Source: Ectopseudomonas alcaliphila (lineage in GTDB: Bacteria; Pseudomonadota; Gammaproteobacteria; Pseudomonadales; Pseudomonadaceae). Taken from it: a stretch of DNA of 64,000 nt. The notes beneath the pieces are model-generated. The model ran no database searches. It worked only from the letters and a program-made list of their open reading frames with translations, and was not told where the DNA came from. The stretch lies in NCBI RefSeq assembly GCF_900101755.1, contig NZ_FNAE01000005.1, positions 248,001 through 312,000 of the forward strand, in the 5' to 3' direction. Position numbers and translations under genes: made by a program. Positions within the stretch are counted from its first letter, which is position 1, and the number at the start of each line of letters is the position of its first letter. Positions 51,258 to 59,271 of this stretch are shown here, in pieces.

Positions 51258-53636
51258 ATGAAACGTTCCCTGACCGCCCTTGCCCTGGTGGTTGCAGCCG
51301 CCGCTGGCGGCCTGACCTGGTACCTGCTCGACAAGCAACCGCAACGCGACGGCGAGTTGGTGCTCGCGGCCCTGCAGGCGCCGGTCACGGTCGACTACGA
51401 CGAACGCGGCGTGCCGCACATTCGCGCCGAGAATGAAGCGGACATGTATCGCGCCCTGGGGTTCGTGCATGCCCAGGATCGTCTGTTCCAGATGGAGCTG
51501 CTGCGGCGCCTGGCGCGCGGCGAACTGGCCGAGGTGCTCGGCGAGAAACTGGTACCCACCGACCGCCTGTTCCGCACCCTGGAAATCGCTCGCCATGCCG
51601 ACGCATACGCCGCCCGCCTGGACGCAGGCAGCCCATCCACCCAGGCGCTGCAGCACTATCTCGAAGGGGTCAACCAGTACCAGGCCAGCCGCCCACGCCC
51701 GTTGGAGTTCGACCTGCTGGGCATCGAGCCACGCCCTTTCAGCATGGCCGATACGCTCAGCGTCGCCGGCTACATGGCCTACAGCTTCGCCGCCGCACTG
51801 CGCACCGAACCGGTGATGACCCACATCCGCGACGAACTGGGCGCCGACTACCTCGAGCTGTTCGACCTCGACTGGCATCCGCAGGGCGTGCTCGGCACCT
51901 CCCTCGCCGCCAGCGACTGGCAGGATCTTTCCGCCCTCGCCCAGCTCAGCAACAGCGCCCTGGAGGGCACTGGCCTGCCGCAGTTCGAGGGCAGCAACGC
52001 CTGGGCTGTTTCCGGCAGCCGCACCGCCAGCGGCAAGCCGCTGCTGGCGGGCGACCCGCATATCCGCTTCTCGCTGCCGGCCGTATGGTACGAGGCGCAC
52101 CTGCAGGCGCCCGGCTACGAGATGTACGGCTATCACCACGCGCTGATTCCCAGCGCCATGCTCGGCCACAATCGCGACTTCGCCTGGAGCCTGACCATGT
52201 TCCAGAACGACGACCTCGACCTGATCGCCGAGCGGGTCAACCCGGACAACGCCAACCAGGTCTGGTACCAGGGCAACTGGGTCGACCTCGAACAGCGCAC
52301 CGAAACCATCCGGGTCAAAGACGCCGAGCCGGTGCAGATCACCCTGCGCCGCTCGCCGCACGGGCCAATCATCAACGATGCCCTCGGCCAGACCAACGGC
52401 AGCACGCCGATCGCCATGTGGTGGGCCTTCCTCGAAACCGACAACCCGATGCTCGACGCTTTCTACAAGCTCAACCGTGCCGACGCCCTGGACAAGGCCC
52501 GCGCCGCCGTCGAGAAAATCGAAGCCCCCGGCCTCAACGTGGTCTGGGCCAGTGCCAGCGGCGATATTGGCTGGTGGGCCGCGGCCAAGCTGCCGCTGCG
52601 CCCGGAGGGCGTCAACCCGACCTTCATTCTCGATGGCGCCAGCGGTGAAGCGGACAAGCTCGGCTATCACCCCTTCAGCGCCAACCCGCAGGAAGAGAAC
52701 CCCGAACGCGGCTATATCCTCTCGGCCAACTACCAGCCCGTGCCGGCCAGCGGCATTCAGATTCCTGGTTACTACAACTTGCCTGATCGCGGTCAGCGCC
52801 TGAACCAGCGCCTGAGCGACGCCTCGGTGAAGTGGGATATCCACAACAGCCAGGCGCTGCAACTCGATCCCGGCACCGGCTACGGTCCGCGCCTGCTGGC
52901 ACCGATCCTCGACGAACTGCGCGGCGCAGCAGCGAACGATCAGGAGCGCGCGCTGGTGGAACAACTGGCCCAGTGGAGCGGCGACCACGCACTCGATTCC
53001 GTGGCGGCGACCCTGTTCAACCAGCTGACCTATCAGCTTGCCCACGAAGCCATGGCCGACGAGCTGGGCGAGGTGTTCTTCGACAGCCTGCTGCAGACCC
53101 GCGTACTCGACACCGCTCTGCCACGCCTGACCGCCAACGCCGACTCGCCCTGGTGGAATCGCCAGGGCAGCGAGCAGCGCGAAAGCCGCGCGCAGATCGT
53201 CGCGGAGGCCTGGCACGCCAGCCTGACGCATCTACGCAGCGTGCTCGGCGATGATGTCGAGGCCTGGAACTGGGGCCGCGGTCATACCCTCACCCATGAG
53301 CACCCACTTGGTCAGCAGCAGCCGCTTGCCTGGCTGCTGAATGCCGGCCCGTTTGCCGCACCAGGCGGCCATGAAACGCCGAACAATCTCTCGCACAAGG
53401 TTGGCCCGGCGCCCTGGCCGGTGGTCTACGGCCCCTCGACCCGGCGCCTGGTCGACCTGGCGGATGCCGACAAGGCCCTGGGCGGCATTCCCGTCGGCCA
53501 GAGCGGCGTGCCGTTCGACGCGCATTACGCCGATCAGGCGGCCGCGCACGTAGCCGGCGAGTATCAGCCGCAGCACCTGAGCGAGACCGACGTCAAAGCC
53601 AACAGCCAGGGCACGCTGAGGCTGCTGCCGCACTGA
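51258..53636 (+). CDS. Penicillin-acylase family, acyl-homoserine-lactone acylase-like
   Basis: A 792-residue Ntn hydrolase precursor. A signal/anchor segment (about residues 3-23) is followed by the alpha chain (VDYDERGVPHIRAENEADMY, GFVHAQDRLFQMELLRRLARGELAE) and the autoprocessing site at GSNAW, where Ser246 would become the N-terminal nucleophile of the beta chain. Length and neighbourhood resemble P. aeruginosa HacB, and QuiP is a second relative; both deacylate long-chain acyl-homoserine lactones. Substrate is inferred, not shown. The start follows AAGGA at 51246-51250. Confidence 0.87.
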   Translation: MKRSLTALALVVAAAAGGLTWYLLDKQPQRDGELVLAALQAPVTVDYDERGVPHIRAENEADMYRALGFVHAQDRLFQMELLRRLARGELAEVLGEKLVPTDRLFRTLEIARHADAYAARLDAGSPSTQALQHYLEGVNQYQASRPRPLEFDLLGIEPRPFSMADTLSVAGYMAYSFAAALRTEPVMTHIRDELGADYLELFDLDWHPQGVLGTSLAASDWQDLSALAQLSNSALEGTGLPQFEGSNAWAVSGSRTASGKPLLAGDPHIRFSLPAVWYEAHLQAPGYEMYGYHHALIPSAMLGHNRDFAWSLTMFQNDDLDLIAERVNPDNANQVWYQGNWVDLEQRTETIRVKDAEPVQITLRRSPHGPIINDALGQTNGSTPIAMWWAFLETDNPMLDAFYKLNRADALDKARAAVEKIEAPGLNVVWASASGDIGWWAAAKLPLRPEGVNPTFILDGASGEADKLGYHPFSANPQEENPERGYILSANYQPVPASGIQIPGYYNLPDRGQRLNQRLSDASVKWDIHNSQALQLDPGTGYGPRLLAPILDELRGAAANDQERALVEQLAQWSGDHALDSVAATLFNQLTYQLAHEAMADELGEVFFDSLLQTRVLDTALPRLTANADSPWWNRQGSEQRESRAQIVAEAWHASLTHLRSVLGDDVEAWNWGRGHTLTHEHPLGQQQPLAWLLNAGPFAAPGGHETPNNLSHKVGPAPWPVVYGPSTRRLVDLADADKALGGIPVGQSGVPFDAHYADQAAAHVAGEYQPQHLSETDVKANSQGTLRLLPH

Positions 53637-53659
53637 ACCCCCGTCCACCCCCAAGAACA

Positions 53660-53712
53660 GCGTGGTGCGCCATCGGTGCATCGCGCTGCACGCTGGTGCA
53701 CCGCTGCGCAGC
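53660..53712. promoter_or_regulatory. GGTGCA-rich region, possible NtrC enhancer
   Basis: GGTGCA or TGCAC half-sites recur at 53664-53669 (variant), 53675-53680, 53687-53691 and 53695-53700, about 110-150 bp before the predicted sigma54 start. They resemble NtrC half-sites, but no pair has the exact consensus spacing, so this is tentative. Confidence 0.35.
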
Positions 53713-53784
53713 AAATGGCGCCGCCGCCCTCGCCCGAGGGCCTCAAACCCAGCGAAATAGCGCCTTCCCGCTCCGGTAATAAAA

Positions 53785-53802
53785 TTGGCACACGCCCTGC
53801 AT
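53785..53802 (+). promoter_or_regulatory. Sigma54-type promoter
   Basis: TTGGCACACGCCCTGCAT matches the -24/-12 consensus, with GG (53787-53788) and GC (53799-53800) separated by exactly 10 bp. Transcription would start near 53812 and run into the repeated RNA-like units. Confidence 0.8.
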
Positions 53803-53819
53803 ATGCTAAGGCAATCCCA

Positions 53820-53867
53820 GTTTCGGGGACCTTGGTACAGGCAGGCCGGGGAATCCCCTTCTTTATT
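53820..53867 (+). repeat. 48-nt direct repeat, copy 1
   Basis: Begins GTTTCGGGGACCTTGG and ends CCCCTTCTTTATT. Identical to 53926-53973 over all 48 bases, offset 106 bp, within the predicted sRNA. Confidence 0.95.
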
Positions 53868-53925
53868 CGACGCAACAGCGCGTCACATAGCGCGCCGCAG
53901 CTTGGCCACAAGCACGGCGCCACCC

Positions 53926-53973
53926 GTTTCGGGGACCTTGGTACAGGCAGGCCGGGGAATCCCCTTCTTTATT
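53926..53973 (+). repeat. 48-nt direct repeat, copy 2
   Basis: Second identical copy. Its last bases contain, on the opposite strand, the stop codon of the hypothetical gene 53969-54412. Confidence 0.95.
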
Positions 53974-54412
53974 TGGGACGCAGTGCCAGTCGCGCACGCC
54001 AACGCCCATCCTCTTGCGCACCGCGCCACTCCCCGTCAAGCGGGCGGGGTGATACCAGCACCAGCAGCAGATCCCGCCCGTCACGCTCCACCCGCCAGTT
54101 CACCAGACCCAGCGGCAGTTTCAACTGACCGTCACGCACCCGCCCGTAGGCATCCTCGTAGCGGTACACCAGTGCGCCGTCGACATGCTCGGCCTGCGCC
54201 TGCGGCTCACGATTGAACCAGAGCTGCAGCCCCTGCTCCCAGGCCTCGGCATCCTCGATGCGCAGAGGTGGCGGGTCGAACACACGACCGATCATCATGC
54301 CGACGAGAAAGGCGATCAGCATCACCGCCGCCATAAAACGCCAGCGCAAACGCGGCCGCGGGTCCTCTGGCGGCGTAGAATGGCGCTCGTCCCAGTGCTC
54401 GGAGTGCTGCAT
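53969..54412 (-). CDS. Conserved hypothetical membrane-anchored protein
   Basis: A 147-residue protein with one membrane segment (about residues 27-43, FMAAVMLIAFLVGMMIG) and a C-terminal domain of about 100 residues without recognisable motifs. By position it corresponds to the hypothetical gene before trmL in P. aeruginosa. Its ATG at 54412 overlaps the trmL ATG at 54411 on the other strand (sequence CATG); an alternative ATG is at 54424. Its 3-prime end runs antisense into the predicted sRNA. Confidence 0.7.
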   Translation of the reverse strand: MQHSEHWDERHSTPPEDPRPRLRWRFMAAVMLIAFLVGMMIGRVFDPPPLRIEDAEAWEQGLQLWFNREPQAQAEHVDGALVYRYEDAYGRVRDGQLKLPLGLVNWRVERDGRDLLLVLVSPRPLDGEWRGAQEDGRWRARLALRPK

Positions 54413-54875
54413 GTTCCACGTCATCCTCTTTCAACCGGAAATTCCGCCCAATACCGGCAACATTATCAGGCTGTGCGCCAACAGCGGCTGCCAGCTGCAC
54501 CTGATCGAGCCACTGGGCTTCGAACTGGACGACAAGCGCCTGCGCCGCGCCGGCCTGGACTATCACGAATACGCCACGCTCAAGCGCCATGCTGACCTGC
54601 AGAGCTGCCTCGACAGCCTCGGCCAGCCGCGCCTGTTCGCCTTCACCACCAAGGGTTCGCAGCCGTTCCACGAGATCGCCTACCAGCCCGGCGACGCCTT
54701 CCTGTTCGGCCCGGAAAGCCGTGGCCTGCCCGAGGAAGTGCGCAACGCGCTACCGCCGCAGCAGCGCGTGCGCCTGCCGATGCGTGCCGGTTGCCGCAGC
54801 CTCAACCTGTCCAATACCGTGGCCGTGACCGTTTACGAGGCATGGCGACAGAACGGCTTCGCCGAAGCCGAGTAA
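54411..54875 (+). CDS. trmL: tRNA (cytidine(34)-2'-O)-methyltransferase
   Basis: A 154-residue SPOUT methyltransferase that 2'-O-methylates the wobble base of tRNA-Leu isoacceptors. The trefoil-knot motifs are intact: PEIPPNTGNIIRLCANSG at the N terminus, FLFGPESRGLP, and the knot RSLNLSNTVAVTVYEAWRQ. Length equals E. coli TrmL (157). The start at 54411 is preceded by CGGAG; its upstream leader lies inside the divergent hypothetical gene. Confidence 0.95.
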   Translation: MFHVILFQPEIPPNTGNIIRLCANSGCQLHLIEPLGFELDDKRLRRAGLDYHEYATLKRHADLQSCLDSLGQPRLFAFTTKGSQPFHEIAYQPGDAFLFGPESRGLPEEVRNALPPQQRVRLPMRAGCRSLNLSNTVAVTVYEAWRQNGFAEAE

Positions 54876-54891
54876 GGCCGCGAGTGGATAC

Positions 54892-54919
54892 AAAAAAAGC
54901 GCCCCTTGGGGCGCTTTTT
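54892..54919. terminator. Bidirectional terminator between trmL and secB
   Basis: AAAAAAAGCGCCCC and GGGGCGCTTTTT pair around a TT-type loop, with A and T runs on both sides, between convergent genes. Confidence 0.93.
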
Positions 54920-54937
54920 CATGCAACCGAGCCGCTC

Positions 54938-55423
54938 TTAGTGAGCAGTGGTTTCGCCGGCTTGCTGCATGCGCTGCAGCTCCTGGGCGTACAGGGCGTC
55001 GAAGTTCACCGGCGACAGCATCAGGGCCGGGAACGAACCGCGAATCACCAGGCTGTCCAGCGCTTCGCGGGCGTACGGGAACAGGATGTTCGGGCAGAAG
55101 GCGCCAAGGGTGTGGCTCATGGAGGCAGCGTCCAGGCCCTTGATCAGGAAGATGCCAGCCTGCTGCACTTCAGCGATGAAGGCGACTTCTTCGCCGTTCT
55201 TGACGGTCACCGACAGAGTCAGCACCACCTCGTGGAAGTCACCTTCCAGGGCCTTCTGGCGGGTGTTCAGATCCATACCGACGCTCGGCGTCCACTCCTG
55301 GCGGAAGATTTCCGGGCTCTTCGGCGCTTCGAAGGACAGGTCCTTGACGTAGATGCGCTGCAGGGAGAATTGCGGATTCTGCGAATCGGCAGCGGCTGCG
55401 CCGCTGTTGGCTTGCTCGGTCAT
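54938..55423 (-). CDS. secB: Protein-export chaperone SecB
   Basis: A 161-residue tetrameric cytosolic chaperone that keeps preproteins unfolded and delivers them to SecA. The sequence [22 protein letters not shown] opens the fold, and [23 protein letters not shown] is the conserved core. The start at 55423 gives the family length. It lies 28 bp after grxC and belongs to the rhodanese-grxC-secB operon. Confidence 0.97.
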   Translation of the reverse strand: MTEQANSGAAAADSQNPQFSLQRIYVKDLSFEAPKSPEIFRQEWTPSVGMDLNTRQKALEGDFHEVVLTLSVTVKNGEEVAFIAEVQQAGIFLIKGLDAASMSHTLGAFCPNILFPYAREALDSLVIRGSFPALMLSPVNFDALYAQELQRMQQAGETTAH

Positions 55424-55451
55424 GGCGTTTGCCTTCCTTAACGTTGAGGTT

Positions 55452-55712
55452 TCAAGCGGGGCTCTGCAGCAGGGCGTCGAGCTTGCCGGCGCGCTCCAGG
55501 GCATAGAGGTCGTCACAGCCACCCACATGGGTGCTGCCGATCCAGATTTGCGGCACCGAGGTGCGGCCAGCCTTGCGGGTCATCTCCGCGCGGATGGCCG
55601 GCTGACCGTCGACGCGAATTTCCTCGAAGTCCACCCCTTTGCCGGCCAGCAGTTGCTTGGCGCGCATGCAGTAGGGGCACCAGTCGCTGGAGTAGATGAC
55701 CACGCTGGCCAT
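55452..55712 (-). CDS. grxC: Glutaredoxin 3
   Basis: An 86-residue dithiol glutaredoxin with CPYC at residues 12-15, the cis-proline region TSVPQIWIG and the [10 protein letters not shown] glutathione-binding motif. It reduces disulphides and glutathione-mixed disulphides using glutathione. One base separates its start from the upstream rhodanese stop codon, so the genes are tightly coupled. Confidence 0.97.
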   Translation of the reverse strand: MASVVIYSSDWCPYCMRAKQLLAGKGVDFEEIRVDGQPAIRAEMTRKAGRTSVPQIWIGSTHVGGCDDLYALERAGKLDALLQSPA

Positions 55713-55713
55713 A

Positions 55714-56127
55714 TCACTTCACCAACGGCAGGTTGTCGCCACGCCAGGTAGCGATGCCACCGGACAGCTTGGCGGCGGTGAAACCGGCCTTCTTCAGCTC
55801 GCGGGCGATGCTGCCGGCGTGCTGACCCATGGCGTCGACGACGACGATGGTCTTGGCCTTGTGCTTTTCCAGTTCGGCGACACGCGCCACCACCTTGTCG
55901 TAAGGGATGTGCAACGAATCGACGATATGACCGGCGGAGAAGTCCTTCTGCGCACGCACGTCGAGTACTACGCCCTTGTCGCTGTTGACCAGCGCGGTGA
56001 GCTCGCGGCTCGACAGGCTCTGCCCGCCCTTGCGCATTTCGGTGACGATCAGCAACACCAGCAGAACGGCGAACATTCCACTCAGCACATAGTGATTAAT
56101 GATGAATTCAATCAGGTTGGCGAACAT
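55714..56127 (-). CDS. Rhodanese-like domain protein lacking the catalytic cysteine
   Basis: A 137-residue protein with an N-terminal membrane anchor (about residues 12-28) and a rhodanese domain (about 40-137; VLDVRAQKDFSAGHIVDSLHIP). The active-site loop, normally CxxGxR, reads DAMGQHAG, so no thiol can carry sulphane sulphur. Homologues at the same position in other Pseudomonas appear to share this, implying a binding rather than a sulphurtransferase role. First gene of the grxC-secB operon. Confidence 0.88.
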   Translation of the reverse strand: MFANLIEFIINHYVLSGMFAVLLVLLIVTEMRKGGQSLSSRELTALVNSDKGVVLDVRAQKDFSAGHIVDSLHIPYDKVVARVAELEKHKAKTIVVVDAMGQHAGSIARELKKAGFTAAKLSGGIATWRGDNLPLVK

Positions 56128-56199
56128 CTATATGACCCAGGACGGTAAAATGCCGGCCAGTATACACAGCCCCACAGGTCGGCCAAACCCCGTCTGGCA

Positions 56200-56228
56200 G
56201 TGACGCGCCAGGCGCTTGGCCCTAAAAT
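56200..56228 (+). promoter_or_regulatory. Putative gpmI promoter
   Basis: GTGACG (56200-56205) and TAAAAT (56223-56228) are separated by 17 bp, 47 bp before the gpmI start. TAAAATGCCGG also occurs at 56146-56156, in the same orientation. Confidence 0.5.
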
Positions 56229-56274
56229 GCCGGGCTGTTTCATTGCCCCCTCAGACGCAGAGCGAGCCAGTTCA

Positions 56275-57807
56275 ATGAGTGCCACGCCAAAACCCTTGGT
56301 TCTGATCATCCTCGACGGCTTCGGTCACAGCGACAAACCCGAGTACAACGCCATCCACGCCGCCAGCACACCGGTCTACGACCGCCTGCGCGCCACCTAC
56401 CCGCACGGCCTGATCTCCGGCAGCGGCATGGACGTCGGCCTGCCGGACGGGCAGATGGGCAACTCCGAAGTCGGCCATATGAACCTCGGTGCCGGTCGCG
56501 TGGTGTACCAGGACTTCACCCGCGTGACCAAGGCGATTCGCGACGGCGAATTCTTCGATAACGCCACGATCAACCAGGCCGTCGACAAGGCCGTGGCTGC
56601 CGGCAAGGCCGTGCACATCCTCGGCCTGCTCTCCGACGGCGGCGTACACAGCCACCAGGATCACATCGTCGCCATGGCCGAACTGGCCGCCAAGCGCGGC
56701 GCCGAGAAGATCTACCTGCACGCCTTCCTCGATGGCCGCGACACGCCGCCGAAAAGCGCGCAGCCGTCCATCGAACTGCTCGACGCCGCCTTCGCCCGCC
56801 TTGGCAAGGGCCGCATCGCCAGCCTCACCGGCCGCTATTTCGCCATGGACCGCGACAACCGCTGGGACCGCGTCGAGCAGGCCTATCACCTGATCGTCGA
56901 TGGCGCCGGCCAGTTCAACGCCGCCAGCGCCGTGGAAGGCCTGCAGGCCGCCTACGAACGTGGCGAGAGCGACGAGTTCGTCAAGGCCACCACCATCGGT
57001 ACACCGGTGCAGGTCGAGGACGGCGACGCCGTGGTGTTCATGAACTTCCGCGCCGACCGTGCCCGCGAGCTGACCCGCGCCTTCGTCGAGCCCGGCTTCA
57101 AAGAGTTCGAGCGCAAGCGCGCGCCGCAGGTCGGCTTCGTCATGCTCACCCAGTACGCGGCGAGCATCCCGGCACCGAGCGCCTTCGCCCCCGAGGCGCT
57201 GACCAACGTGCTCGGCGAGTACCTGGCGAAGAACGGCAAGACCCAGCTGCGCATCGCCGAGACCGAGAAATACGCTCACGTCACCTTCTTCTTCTCCGGC
57301 GGCCGCGAAGAGCCGTTCGAGGGTGAAGAGCGCATCCTGATTCCCTCACCGAACGTCGCCACCTACGACCTGCAGCCGGAAATGAGCGCGCCGGAAGTCA
57401 CCGACAAGATCGTCGATGCCATCGAAAACCAGCGTTATGACGTGATCATCGTCAACTACGCCAACGGCGACATGGTCGGCCATACCGGCGTGTTCGAAGC
57501 CGCAGTCAAGGCCGTGGAAACCCTCGACACCTGCGTCGGCCGCATCACCGCTGCGCTGGAGAAGGTCGGCGGCGAAGCGCTGATCACCGCCGACCATGGC
57601 AACGTCGAACAGATGGAAGACGAATGCACAGGCCAGGCGCACACCGCGCACACCTGCGAACCGGTGCCGTTCATCTACGTCGGCAAGCGCCCGGCGCGCA
57701 TCCGCGAAGGCGGCGTCCTGGCAGACGTGGCGCCGACCCTGCTCAAGCTGATGGGTCTTGAACAGCCGGCCGAGATGACCGGCAAGACCATCGTCGAACT
57801 GCAATAA
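56275..57807 (+). CDS. gpmI: 2,3-bisphosphoglycerate-independent phosphoglycerate mutase
   Basis: A 510-residue Mn-dependent glycolytic enzyme interconverting 3- and 2-phosphoglycerate. The phosphoserine nucleophile lies in [12 protein letters not shown] (about residue 62); metal ligands are in LIILDGFG, in [12 protein letters not shown] and in ADHGN. Full family length (E. coli GpmI 514). The start at 56275 follows AGCGAGCC. Divergent from the rhodanese-grxC-secB operon. Confidence 0.97.
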   Translation: MSATPKPLVLIILDGFGHSDKPEYNAIHAASTPVYDRLRATYPHGLISGSGMDVGLPDGQMGNSEVGHMNLGAGRVVYQDFTRVTKAIRDGEFFDNATINQAVDKAVAAGKAVHILGLLSDGGVHSHQDHIVAMAELAAKRGAEKIYLHAFLDGRDTPPKSAQPSIELLDAAFARLGKGRIASLTGRYFAMDRDNRWDRVEQAYHLIVDGAGQFNAASAVEGLQAAYERGESDEFVKATTIGTPVQVEDGDAVVFMNFRADRARELTRAFVEPGFKEFERKRAPQVGFVMLTQYAASIPAPSAFAPEALTNVLGEYLAKNGKTQLRIAETEKYAHVTFFFSGGREEPFEGEERILIPSPNVATYDLQPEMSAPEVTDKIVDAIENQRYDVIIVNYANGDMVGHTGVFEAAVKAVETLDTCVGRITAALEKVGGEALITADHGNVEQMEDECTGQAHTAHTCEPVPFIYVGKRPARIREGGVLADVAPTLLKLMGLEQPAEMTGKTIVELQ

Positions 57808-57818
57808 GACGCAAGAAT

Positions 57819-57872
57819 CGTCGCGTGGATGCAATCCGGGGAATCGCACCCCCGGATTGCATCCGCGCGACG
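57819..57872. repeat. REP palindrome, variant GTCGCGTGGATGCAATCC
   Basis: CGTCGCGTGGATGCAATCCG and CCGGATTGCATCCGCGCGACG-type arms form a near-perfect palindrome between gpmI and envC. It shares the GGATGCAATCCGG core with the GTAGCCCGGATG family, but the GTAGCCC head is replaced by GTCGCGT. Confidence 0.85.
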
Positions 57873-57974
57873 CGCCACTTTCGCTCCTCTTGCCGCTTGT
57901 GGCATGCAGCTTGCCGCTGCTTTTTTAGGCATACTAGGCGCCATCCGCTACCCCGTTCAGGTACCGCCTCGCCC

Positions 57975-59225
57975 ATGCTTCGCATCCTTGCCCTGATTCT
58001 GCTCAGCAGCCTGATCGCTCCAGCCATCGCCGATCAGCGCACCGATACCCAGCGCCAGCTGGAAGCGGCGCGCCAGGACGTCGCCGAGCTGAAGAAGCTG
58101 CTGGAGAAACTGCAGCAGGAGAAATCCGGCGTGCAGCAGCAGTTGAAGAAGACCGAGACCGAGATGGGCGACCTGGAAAGCCAGGTCAAGGAGCTGCAGC
58201 GCGAGCTCAAGGGCAGCGAGCAGGAAATCCAGCGCCTGGATCAGGAGAAAAAAAAACTCCAGAGCGCGCGCACTGAACAGCAACGACTGATCGCCATCCA
58301 GGCCCGCGCCGCCTACCAGAGCGGCCGCCAGGAGTACGTCAAGCTGCTGCTCAACCAGCAGAACCCGGAAAAATTCTCGCGCACCCTCACCTACTACGAC
58401 TATCTCAGCCAGGCCCGCCTCGAACAGCTCGCCGCGTTCAACGAGACCCTGCGTCAGCTGGCCAATGTCGAGCAGGAAATAAACAGCCACCAGGCCCAGC
58501 TGCAGGCGCAGAAGGCAGGCCTGGATGAGCGCCACGCCAAGCTCGCCGAGGCGCGCAAGGAACGCCAGCAAGCCCTGGCCAAGCTCAATCGTGACTTCGC
58601 CACCCGCGACCAGCGCCTCAAGGCGCGCCAGCAGGAACAGGCCGAACTCGGCCGCGTGCTGAAGACCATCGAAGAAACCCTGGCCCGCCAGGCGCGCGAG
58701 GCCGAGGAAGCGCGCAAGCGTGCGCTGGCCGCACAGCAGGCAGAGCAGGCGCGGCCGGGCAGCCAGCAACCGAGCCAGCCAAGCGGCCCGTTGGTGACTT
58801 CCGGTGCCGTCTACGGCGGGCCTTTCGCCAGCGCACGAGGCAAGTTGCCATGGCCGGTCGATGGCCGATTGGTAGCACGCTATGGAACCCCACGCGGCGG
58901 CGACGCTCGTACTAAATGGGACGGCGTGCTGATCGGCGCCCCGGCCGGCAGCCAGGTACGTGCCGTGCATGGTGGTCGCGTGGTCTTCGCCGACTGGTTG
59001 CGCGGCGCCGGTCTGTTGGTCATTCTCGACCATGGCAACGGTTATCTGAGCCTGTATGGCCATAACCAGAACCTGCTCAAGAGTGCCGGAGACGTGGTCA
59101 AGGCCGGCGATCCCATCGCCACCGTTGGTAGCAGCGGTGGCCAGGAAACATCGGCACTGTACTTCGCCATTCGCCAGAACGGTCGTCCGAGTGATCCGGC
59201 ACAATGGTGCCGCGCGCAGGGATAA
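57975..59225 (+). CDS. envC: EnvC-like murein hydrolase activator (degenerate LytM domain)
   Basis: A 416-residue periplasmic protein with a signal peptide (residues 1-19), a long coiled coil (about 22-250, rich in Glu/Gln/Lys/Leu heptads) and a C-terminal LytM/M23 domain (about 285-415). The zinc ligands are degenerate: KWDGVLI replaces the HxGxD motif and LYFAIR replaces LHFEI, as in EnvC, which activates amidases instead of cutting peptidoglycan. It should act at the division site. Lies upstream of ctpA by 46 bp. Confidence 0.9.
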   Translation: MLRILALILLSSLIAPAIADQRTDTQRQLEAARQDVAELKKLLEKLQQEKSGVQQQLKKTETEMGDLESQVKELQRELKGSEQEIQRLDQEKKKLQSARTEQQRLIAIQARAAYQSGRQEYVKLLLNQQNPEKFSRTLTYYDYLSQARLEQLAAFNETLRQLANVEQEINSHQAQLQAQKAGLDERHAKLAEARKERQQALAKLNRDFATRDQRLKARQQEQAELGRVLKTIEETLARQAREAEEARKRALAAQQAEQARPGSQQPSQPSGPLVTSGAVYGGPFASARGKLPWPVDGRLVARYGTPRGGDARTKWDGVLIGAPAGSQVRAVHGGRVVFADWLRGAGLLVILDHGNGYLSLYGHNQNLLKSAGDVVKAGDPIATVGSSGGQETSALYFAIRQNGRPSDPAQWCRAQG

Positions 59226-59271
59226 TCAGGTTGCAGCCTGGTGGCGCCTCATTTACCTAGGAGTTGTCTTC

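Larger units (their letters stand above)
53812..53975 (+). ncRNA. nrsZ: Putative NrsZ-type nitrogen-regulated small RNA
   Basis: Downstream of a sigma54 promoter lie two identical 48-nt units (53820-53867 and 53926-53973), each able to fold through GGGGA...TCCCC pairing and ending in a CTTCTTTATT pyrimidine/U-rich tail. No ribosome-binding site or conserved reading frame is seen. In P. aeruginosa the NtrC/sigma54-dependent sRNA NrsZ, processed into repeated stem-loops, lies just upstream of the same hypothetical-trmL-secB-grx block. Synteny, promoter type and repeat layout support this call; the 5-prime and 3-prime ends are estimates. Confidence 0.65.

Noticed and set aside
51189..53231. 680-codon open frame antisense to the acylase gene
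   Set aside because: Shadow frame without motifs, covering a well-defined Ntn-hydrolase gene.
53820..53973. CRISPR-like array
   Set aside because: Only two 48-nt repeats, no third copy, a 58-nt intervening sequence and no cas genes nearby; a sigma54 promoter and synteny fit an sRNA better.
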